NCBI GenBank assembly: GCA_965224015.1 | Contig: OZ245032.1 | Span: forward strand, 2,728,001 to 2,792,000 | Direction of reading: 5' to 3' | DNA from: CBDCVD01 sp965224015 | Lineage (GTDB): Bacteria; Pseudomonadota; Alphaproteobacteria; Rhizobiales; CBDCVD01 | Length of the DNA stretch: 64,000 nucleotides | Shown here: positions 58,776 through 64,000 of the stretch, in pieces | How the letters are laid out: the number at the start of each line of letters is the position of its first letter | Numbering within the stretch: position 1 is the first letter of the stretch | Translations under genes and position numbers: made by a program | The notes under the pieces: model-generated | Seen by the model: the letters and a program-made list of their open reading frames with translations, nothing else | The model's database searches: none | What the model was told of the DNA's origin: nothing

Positions 58776-59266
58776 CCGTCAGAGTCCTTTGCTGTTTTGC
58801 CGGTCAGATAGGCAGCATACGAACCCACACCCATGGAAATGACAAAGAAAATCGCTTGTTCAGGCAACAGGGCGAGATTGGCGAGGGCCGGGCCTGGACA
58901 AATTCCGGATAATCCCCAACCCACCCCGAAGATGATCGCACCCAAAACAAGGGGTCGATCCAGTTCGCTGGTGCTTGGCAGGCGAAACATATGGTCAAAC
59001 AAAGGCGCATCACGCCTTGCCGACAAGCGATGGCCGATCATGGAAACCAGCAATCCGGCACCCATGACAAACGCTAAAGACGGATCCCAGCCGCCGCTCG
59101 AAATTGCCGCTATATCGAGAAAGCTGAGGACTTTCTGAGCGTCAACCATGGCGGAAATGTAAAGGCCGATGCCGAAAACACAACCTGCGGCAGTGGCGAT
59201 GGCAAATTCTACGGCACCATGGTGTCCGATACGGGTGAAGGACGTTTGCGGGGATGGGGCTTTCAT
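58772..59266 (-). CDS. DUF6691/YeeE-half membrane protein
   Basis: A protein of 164 residues with four to five membrane segments. It is the second half of the YeeE/YedE-type pair: FAIATAAGCVFGIGLYISAMVD, VLGAIIFGVGWGLSGICPGPALANLAL with the conserved GxxxGICPGPA segment and its Cys, and AIFFVISMGVGSYAAYL. YeeE/YedE proteins transport thiosulfate or another sulfur species through the inner membrane. ATG at 59266 overlaps the partner's stop (ATGA). Confidence 0.88.
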   Translation of the reverse strand: MKAPSPQTSFTRIGHHGAVEFAIATAAGCVFGIGLYISAMVDAQKVLSFLDIAAISSGGWDPSLAFVMGAGLLVSMIGHRLSARRDAPLFDHMFRLPSTSELDRPLVLGAIIFGVGWGLSGICPGPALANLALLPEQAIFFVISMGVGSYAAYLTGKTAKDSDG

Positions 59267-59697
59267 GACAAAACGTGCCTGACAACAAAAACAGTCACGA
59301 CTGCGGTGACGAAGAAAATAACCACGGCCACCCCTGAGCGCGCCGACAACCGTGCCAGGCCGCATATCCCGTGACCGGAGGTGCAGCCACTGCCAAGGCG
59401 GGTGCCGTACCCCACAAGCAGTCCGGCCACAATGATCGCAAGCAGGCCGCCCTCAAGGCGCGGCGTAACGTCAAGAGCACCGATCCCTTCGGTCAACACA
59501 CGGGCGCCCAGGGCCCCAAGCGGCAGGCCGATCAGAAACCCTGAACGCCACAGGTTCGACGTGCCGCGTGGCGGTAGCAGGCCCCCCAGCATCCCGGAAA
59601 CCCCTGCCACCCGCCCAAGACCCAACCACATGATCAGGGCTGAAAGACCAATCAAAGCGCCGCCAATGGACGCTGAAATCGGCGTAAAGTGTTCCAT
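59263..59697 (-). CDS. YeeE/YedE-family membrane protein, N-terminal half
   Basis: A protein of 144 residues with four membrane segments. GGALIGLSALIMWLGLGRVAGVSGMLGGLL and YGTRLGSGCTSGHGICGLARLSARS are typical, the latter with the two conserved cysteines of YeeE-type thiosulfate channels. Together with the downstream gene it makes the full split transporter. ATG at 59697 follows GAAAGGAT; the frame extends 13 codons further. Confidence 0.9.
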   Translation of the reverse strand: MEHFTPISASIGGALIGLSALIMWLGLGRVAGVSGMLGGLLPPRGTSNLWRSGFLIGLPLGALGARVLTEGIGALDVTPRLEGGLLAIIVAGLLVGYGTRLGSGCTSGHGICGLARLSARSGVAVVIFFVTAVVTVFVVRHVLS

Positions 59698-59898
59698 GGT
59701 GCGATCCTTTCCATGATCCGCTACAGCAGGTTTCAAAGGTCACGAAACCGCAGCCGGCGGCAGCAAAATCGCGCTGAGATTGTAGCGCCCGGACCTTTTT
59801 GTCAAGAGGCCGCACATCCCACCCTCTATTAAACGTCCTTGACAAACAAGGCGTTATGACGACTATTGGAGAATAGCGCAAAGGCAATATCCCCCAAT

Positions 59899-60003
59899 TA
59901 TACCAAGGGTCCTTACCAATGACTCATGGATTAGCGTCAAGCAAGTATGTTATCAAGGCGGTACACCAGTCGGCGTGTCTATAAAGCCAATACCGCTGGT
60001 ATT
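59899..60003 (+). repeat. Family A repeat, copy 16
   Basis: Full length. Its right end is followed at once by TTGGAG, the ribosome site of the DUF2182 gene, whose GTG start lies 13 bp away. Confidence 0.9.
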
Positions 60004-60015
60004 ATTGGAGATCAT

Positions 60016-60969
60016 GTGGGCCCTCCCGTAACCCCCATTGGCGCTGCCGAACGTCGGATCAGGATCGCTGTTCTTGCGGTTTGCGGGTTCGCAATCTTTT
60101 ATGCCTGGATCGTCTTGTTGGCCATGGCGTTGGAGAGTGCCCAGGGCGCAAAACAGGAGCTGAGGGCGTTGGGCCCGGGCATGGATTTGCTTGGCCTGTT
60201 GCCTCAGACCTGGCGTGACGGGTTAGTGAACTTTTATCCTTCATTTCTTTTTTCCGGGAGTGCGGAGGGCACGGGCGTTAATCACCATCACCAGATGGGG
60301 CATGATATGCATTTTCATGATGAATCGGCATCATTGATTTTGCACCCCGGGGCGCATTTTCTCACGCTTTTGCCCATGTGGATCGCCATGATCTTTGCCA
60401 TGATGCTTCCGGCTGCGGTGCCAATGCTGTGCGCTTATCAGGATATTGCGGTTGCTTCGCGTGCCAGGGGACGGAAAACGGTTCCTGTTTTTGTTTTGGC
60501 TGCGGGCTACCTGACGGTTTGGGGGGCTTTTGCCATCTTTGCCGCTGCGTTACAGACCGGCTTGATGCGTGCGAGCCTGCTGAATATGGAGGCGGCGCTC
60601 CCGGGTCATGTTCTTGCCGTTTGTCTGCTGCTGATTGCCGCCGCGTTTCAGGTGAGCCGTCTCAAATATGCGTGTCTTTATCATTGCCGTAACCCGATGT
60701 CTGTCTTTTTTAGCAGTTGGTCCGATCGCCTGATTGGGGTATATAGAATGGGGCTTCACGAGGGCGTGACCTGTTTGGGTTGTTGCTGGGCACTGATGTT
60801 GCTCATGTTTGCGGCAGGGACCATGAATATCGTGTGCATGGCGGTACTGACCATATTGATGTGTGTTGAGAAACTTACCCGAGGCAAGTGGCCGCAGTAT
60901 GCAAGCGCACTGGCCCTGGTAGCCATCGCGGTCATGATCCTGATCGAGCCGGCAAGCCTGGAATTGTAA
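60016..60969 (+). CDS. DUF2182 membrane protein (predicted metal-binding)
   Basis: A protein of 317 residues, polytopic, with about seven helices. There is a His-rich loop (GVNHHHQMGHDMHFHDES, about 94-111), then FLTLLPMWIAMIFAMMLPAAVPML. The diagnostic C-terminal region is GVYRMGLHEGVTCLGCCWALMLLMFAAGTMNIVCMA. GTG at 60016 has TTGGAG five bases upstream; a longer frame begins inside the family-A repeat. DUF2182 and DUF1326 genes commonly lie side by side, as here. The biochemical role is unknown. Confidence 0.88.
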   Translation: MGPPVTPIGAAERRIRIAVLAVCGFAIFYAWIVLLAMALESAQGAKQELRALGPGMDLLGLLPQTWRDGLVNFYPSFLFSGSAEGTGVNHHHQMGHDMHFHDESASLILHPGAHFLTLLPMWIAMIFAMMLPAAVPMLCAYQDIAVASRARGRKTVPVFVLAAGYLTVWGAFAIFAAALQTGLMRASLLNMEAALPGHVLAVCLLLIAAAFQVSRLKYACLYHCRNPMSVFFSSWSDRLIGVYRMGLHEGVTCLGCCWALMLLMFAAGTMNIVCMAVLTILMCVEKLTRGKWPQYASALALVAIAVMILIEPASLEL

Positions 60970-61033
60970 CAAACAGTAGCTTGACGAGGATATTGGCGTT
61001 TGAGACGTCGCTGTAAACCCGTTAGGAGTGCTG

Positions 61034-61642
61034 GTGGCAAAACCCTGGAAACTGCGTGGAGAGCTGATCTTAAGCTGCAGCTGCACGATTTTTTGTCCGT
61101 GTGTGCTGTCTCTGGGTGAGCATCCGCCGACAGAGGGCTATTGCCAAACCTGGGTAGGCGTTCATATTAGCGACGGATATCACGACAAAACCAACTTGAG
61201 CGGTTTGAACGTTGGCTTGGTGATGGAAATCCCCGGCTTGATGTCGCGGGGCAACTGGACTGTAGGGCTTTTTGTCGATGAGCGGGCCAAGATTGAGGCT
61301 GTGCGTGCCCTGACGCGTATTTTCACTGGCCGTGCCGGTGGAACAACAAGTTTGCTGCGTATTCTCGTCAGCCAATTTTTAGGTGTTCGGCAGGTTCCCA
61401 TAAATTACGCGATTGAGGATAAAACACGCCTGTTCCAGATCCCGAAAATTATCGATGGCGCTGTAACGCCAGTCCCAGGAATGCAAGGTAACGATGTTGC
61501 CATTTCCAACAGCCAATATTGGATCGCACCTGACATCATCGTTTGTAAATCCGACAAGAGCCGTATGCGCGCGTTCGGGCGCAACTGGAACTTTGCCGGA
61601 CGCAGCGCCGAGCTATGCCGGTTGGACTGGAGTGGGCCGTAA
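61034..61642 (+). CDS. DUF1326-domain protein
   Basis: A protein of 202 residues without signal peptide. The N-terminal LILSCSCTIFCPCVLS is the cysteine-rich signature of the family. GLVMEIPGLMSRGNWTVGLFVDERA and a long beta-rich remainder follow. GTG at 61034 has AGGAG five bases upstream. It is 64 bp after the DUF2182 gene, its usual genomic partner. The Cys cluster suggests metal binding; function is not established. Confidence 0.88.
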   Translation: MAKPWKLRGELILSCSCTIFCPCVLSLGEHPPTEGYCQTWVGVHISDGYHDKTNLSGLNVGLVMEIPGLMSRGNWTVGLFVDERAKIEAVRALTRIFTGRAGGTTSLLRILVSQFLGVRQVPINYAIEDKTRLFQIPKIIDGAVTPVPGMQGNDVAISNSQYWIAPDIIVCKSDKSRMRAFGRNWNFAGRSAELCRLDWSGP

Positions 61643-61649
61643 TCTTGGT

Positions 61650-61673
61650 TCTGTCAAGACATGACACGCTCCA
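61650..61673. repeat. Family B end
   Basis: CTGTCAAGACATGACACGCTCCA, just after the DUF1326 stop codon; a solitary end. Confidence 0.5.
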
Positions 61674-61733
61674 GCGAACCGTTTAGATGGATTACCGACC
61701 TTGCATTGTCAATGGTCTCACCAGCGCAACTGA

Positions 61734-62528
61734 ATGATGCCTATGTCCATATCATCGGATAAAATCAAAAAGTCCAATAATTATCCTGCCGCGCGCTGGA
61801 GCGACAAATGGCTTGCGCTTGGGGTTCATCTTTTAACCACATCCGGAATCATTGTGGCCCTATTGGGCATGATTGCTGCGGTGCGCTGGCATTGGGTGGA
61901 AATGTTTTTGTGGCTTGGGCTGGCATTTATTATCGATGGCATTGATGGCCCCATTGCCCGCAAGCTCGGGGCCCGGCGTATGGCCGCAAGCCGCTATAGT
62001 GGTGTTATTCTCGATCTGGTGGTTGACTATGTCACCTACGCGCTCATTCCTGCCTTTGCCCTGGTGATGAGCGACCTGCTACCGGGATGGATGGGGTTGC
62101 TGGGGGCAACAATTATTCTGGTCGCCTCGGCACTCTATTTCTCCGCTAATGATATCAAGAGTCCAACAAACGCGTTTCGCGGGTTCCCCGCGGTGTGGAA
62201 CGGCGTGGTGTTTTACTTTTTTGTGTTGCGCCCGGACCCTTATGTATCGCTTGTCGTCATTGTTATTCTGGCGGCGCTGAGTTTCACGCGAATTGAGTTT
62301 GTTCATCCAGTGCGCGTGCGCCGGTTGCGCCCTTTAACGCTGACGCTTTCGGTTATCTGGTCCACCCTTGCGTTCGTTGTGTTGGTGCTTAATCGGCAAC
62401 AGCAGGGCGCGGAGTGGTCGCAGCCTACAGTCTTGACATGGGGGCTGTGTCTGATTGGTCTTTATCTTTTTCTTGTAGGGGGATATTTGCAGTTGACGCG
62501 GTCACGAGAAGACGGGATCAGGCCTTAA
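61734..62528 (+). CDS. pcs: Phosphatidylcholine synthase (CDP-alcohol phosphatidyltransferase)
   Basis: A protein of 264 residues with about eight membrane helices. The CDP-alcohol phosphotransferase motif is DGIDGPIARKLGARRMAASRYSGVILDLVVDYVTY (about residues 67-101). This spacing, with the preceding LGLAFIID, is characteristic of Pcs, which condenses CDP-diacylglycerol with choline. ALYFSANDIKSPTNAFRGFPAVWN is also Pcs-like. Start at ATG 61734 or 61740. The chance of another CDP-alcohol enzyme is small. Confidence 0.88.
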   Translation: MMPMSISSDKIKKSNNYPAARWSDKWLALGVHLLTTSGIIVALLGMIAAVRWHWVEMFLWLGLAFIIDGIDGPIARKLGARRMAASRYSGVILDLVVDYVTYALIPAFALVMSDLLPGWMGLLGATIILVASALYFSANDIKSPTNAFRGFPAVWNGVVFYFFVLRPDPYVSLVVIVILAALSFTRIEFVHPVRVRRLRPLTLTLSVIWSTLAFVVLVLNRQQQGAEWSQPTVLTWGLCLIGLYLFLVGGYLQLTRSREDGIRP

Positions 62529-62577
62529 GGCCACTTGTTTTGGCCGGATACCCATGCCACTGCTGTGAGGACAGGCC

Positions 62578-63420
62578 ATGCGCATTTTTGCTATTTTGGC
62601 ACTATTGTCAGCCCTGGCGAGTGTGGGCTTGCCACAACGTTTGGGGGCGCAGGAGGCGGTCGGACTTCCCCTGTTTTTTGATACCGGGCAGCGTCTGGAA
62701 GCGCCGCCGCGTGAGCGGTTGCGGCCAATCCGTTTTCTCACGGCGGCGGACCATCCCCCCTTTAATTTTCTTGACGAAAATGACCGGCTCCGCGGTTTCA
62801 ATATTGATCTTGCCGGGGCGATCTGTGCGGAGTTGCGCCTGTCATGTACCATCCAGTCCTATCCCTTTGTTGATCTGATCGACGCCCTTAACGGCGATAA
62901 GGGCGACGTGATTATGGCGGGGATAGAAATCACCCGGAGCTATCGTGACATTCTCGATTTTTCTTACGCTTATATGAAATTTCCAGGGCGCTTCGTGGTG
63001 CTCAAGTCATCGCCTTTGCAGTCCGCTTTGCCGGAAACATTGGCCAATAGAACCATTGGCGTTGTTTCCGGCTCTGCCCATGAGGCCTATCTGCGCGCCT
63101 TTTTTGACGATGCGCGCATTGCTCCGTTTGAAACGGCCCATGCACAGCGTCAGGCGTTGGCTGCGGGTGAGATCGAAGCGTTGTTTGATGATGGGATGCG
63201 GCTTGCCTTTTGGTTGAACGCCAATGCATCGAAGAATTGCTGCCGGTTTGTCGGCGGGCCTTATTTGAGTATGAAATATTTTGGTGAGGGAATGGCCGCC
63301 GCGATGCGTAAAGGTGACGGTCCTGCCTTGCAGGCGATCAATTATGCGCTCCAGCGCCTTTATGATACGGGAAAGATGGGGGAGTTGTATTTGCGGTATT
63401 TTCCGGTCGGCTTTTTCTAG
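62578..63420 (+). CDS. Family-3 periplasmic solute-binding protein
   Basis: A protein of 280 residues. The signal peptide spans residues 1-24 (SLPQRLGAQ region). The SBP_bac_3 domain reads FLTAADHPPFNFLDENDRLRGFNIDLAGAICAELRLSC, then MAGIEITRSYRDILDFSYAYMKFPGRFVV and LANRTIGVVSGSAHEAYLRAFF. There is no ABC permease or ATPase gene beside it. Such orphans bind amino-acid-like ligands or serve as sensors. Its TAG stop is the first codon of a family-B-like end (TAGAGCGTCGGGG). Confidence 0.88.
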   Translation: MRIFAILALLSALASVGLPQRLGAQEAVGLPLFFDTGQRLEAPPRERLRPIRFLTAADHPPFNFLDENDRLRGFNIDLAGAICAELRLSCTIQSYPFVDLIDALNGDKGDVIMAGIEITRSYRDILDFSYAYMKFPGRFVVLKSSPLQSALPETLANRTIGVVSGSAHEAYLRAFFDDARIAPFETAHAQRQALAAGEIEALFDDGMRLAFWLNANASKNCCRFVGGPYLSMKYFGEGMAAAMRKGDGPALQAINYALQRLYDTGKMGELYLRYFPVGFF

Positions 63421-63430
63421 AGCGTCGGGG
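63418..63430. repeat. Family-B-like end at a stop codon
   Basis: TAGAGCGTCGGGG, the same variant as on the minus strand at 35926-35936 and nearly that at 461-472. In all three the TAG is a gene's stop codon. Confidence 0.5.
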
Positions 63431-63522
63431 GTTTAAGTTGCAACAATGTGTTCGCGTAAATCCGCTGATAAGGACCTTTTTCTCAGGCTTTATCGGTTCC
63501 TGTCTATACGAAAGGCGTATCC

Positions 63523-63656
63523 AGCCATTTATCTGATCATGAGCCCTAACCGGCGGCTGCGGTGTGTCAAGGGTTTAAGAACCGCCAGAGGCGGCGCTTG
63601 AGCAGCCCTTGACACACCGCAGCCGCCGGTTAGGGCTCATGATCAGATAAATGGCT
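63523..63656. repeat. 51-bp perfect inverted repeat
   Basis: Arms 63523-63573 and 63606-63656 match over all 51 bases. The 32-nt loop contains its own small stem (CCGCC-AGA-GGCGG). No gene lies within or overlaps it. It shares no sequence with families A-D. It would make a very stable RNA hairpin or a cruciform. Confidence 0.9.
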
Positions 63657-63744
63657 TCACGGGCTGAAAAAGGAAAGCGAGGCCACTGTGCAAGGCCCCA
63701 TTTTCGTCTTTCACTTATCCGGAACCGGGGTTCTTGTTGCAACT

Positions 63745-63850
63745 TATACCAGCGGTATTGGCTTTATATACACGCCGACTGGTGTACTGCCTTGATAACA
63801 TACCTCTTTGACGCTAAGCCATGAGTCATTGTTAAGGACCCTTGGTATTA
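63745..63850 (-). repeat. Family A repeat, copy 17
   Basis: A full-length copy close to the consensus, in a gene-free region. Confidence 0.9.
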
Positions 63851-63906
63851 AGCGCCCGGCGCTTTAGAGCGGGGTGATGACAATGAATAGAAACCACCTG
63901 GCCACA

Positions 63907-64000
63907 TCAATCCGTAAAGCCCGCCAAGCGAGTTCGCAGCGTGCCCACGTGGAGTTCAAGCTTGTGCCCGTCAGGGTCAAGGAAATAATACCAGCGGTAT
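63907..64000 (-). pseudogene. C-terminal fragment of a VOC/FosA-like protein, interrupted by a repeat
   Basis: On the minus strand the frame ending at TGA (63907-63909) reads YYFLDPDGHKLELHVGTLRTRLAG. The DPDGHKLELHVG segment is characteristic of the VOC superfamily (glyoxalase and FosA-type thiol transferases), with the metal-binding Glu. Upstream, at 63987-64000, the coding sequence runs into a family-A end. The consensus repeat would place a stop in this frame a few codons earlier, so the gene is probably broken. The rest lies outside the window. Confidence 0.5.
63987..64000 (-). repeat. Family A repeat, start of a copy cut by the window edge
   Basis: AATACCAGCGGTAT is identical to the family-A terminus. 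It continues beyond the window and appears to lie inside a VOC-family gene. Confidence 0.7.

Overview
The window reads as chromosomal DNA of a free-living alphaproteobacterium. The alphaproteobacterial signs are an NDUFS4-type complex I accessory subunit (51831-52145), an IalB-family protein, a DUF1289 protein, a phosphatidylcholine synthase and a two-subunit methylmalonyl-CoA mutase. I cannot name the genus. Housekeeping genes (folD, carA, rlmN, a tRNA-Pro, a UbiH-type hydroxylase) lie between accessory operons. There is no rRNA, no CRISPR array and no complete IS transposase. Functions are assigned from motifs I could read; no database search was run.

Layout. 1-4000: end of an RND efflux pump, a DUF4399 protein, an ECF sigma/anti-sigma pair enclosed by perfect 18-bp inverted repeats, and folD. 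4072-6864: a secreted serralysin-type zinc metalloprotease with RTX-like repeats. 7304-11478: methylmalonyl-CoA mutase. 12193-21729: a tight seven-gene minus-strand operon holding an HMG-CoA reductase, a UbiA-type prenyltransferase, a rifampin-phosphotransferase-like dikinase, a BtaA-like DUF3419 enzyme, a dolichol/phytol-kinase-like membrane protein, a GNAT protein and an acyl-AMP ligase. It looks like an unassigned isoprenoid or lipid pathway. 21876-23417: a ClpP-fold lipoprotein and iolB.

24016-35922 is a respiratory and regulatory island. It encodes a small exported protein, a (Met-Ser-Gly-Met-Gly-Gly)n exported protein, a membrane-anchored hexaheme cytochrome c fusion, a DmsA-like molybdoenzyme with an unusual Cys-to-His change, its DmsB-like ferredoxin subunit and a TorD-like chaperone. 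A polyferredoxin, a histidine kinase with a periplasmic CXXCH motif and an NtrC-type regulator with a GAFAGA loop follow. Three TGACA-N3-TGTCA palindromes precede the island. No DmsC-type membrane subunit is present, so the anchored cytochrome is the natural candidate for the quinol link.

36000-64000: an HNH protein, carA, a DMT transporter, an autotransporter, a LacI-controlled sugar ABC system with a perfect operator palindrome, rlmN, complex I and tRNA genes, a Ugp-like ABC transporter, UbiH, split YeeE/YedE proteins, DUF2182 and DUF1326, phosphatidylcholine synthase and a family-3 solute-binding protein. The window ends in what looks like a VOC/FosA-like gene cut by a repeat.

The whole window is sprinkled with short repeats. 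Family A (about 105 bp) has some fourteen near-complete copies plus fragments, mostly within tens of bases of start or stop codons. Family B has TAGAGCGTGTCA-type ends, often placed so that TAG is the stop codon of a gene. Family C consists of long GC-rich hairpins and family D of GATCAGCATGGG-containing motifs. A 51-bp perfect inverted repeat lies at 63523-63656.
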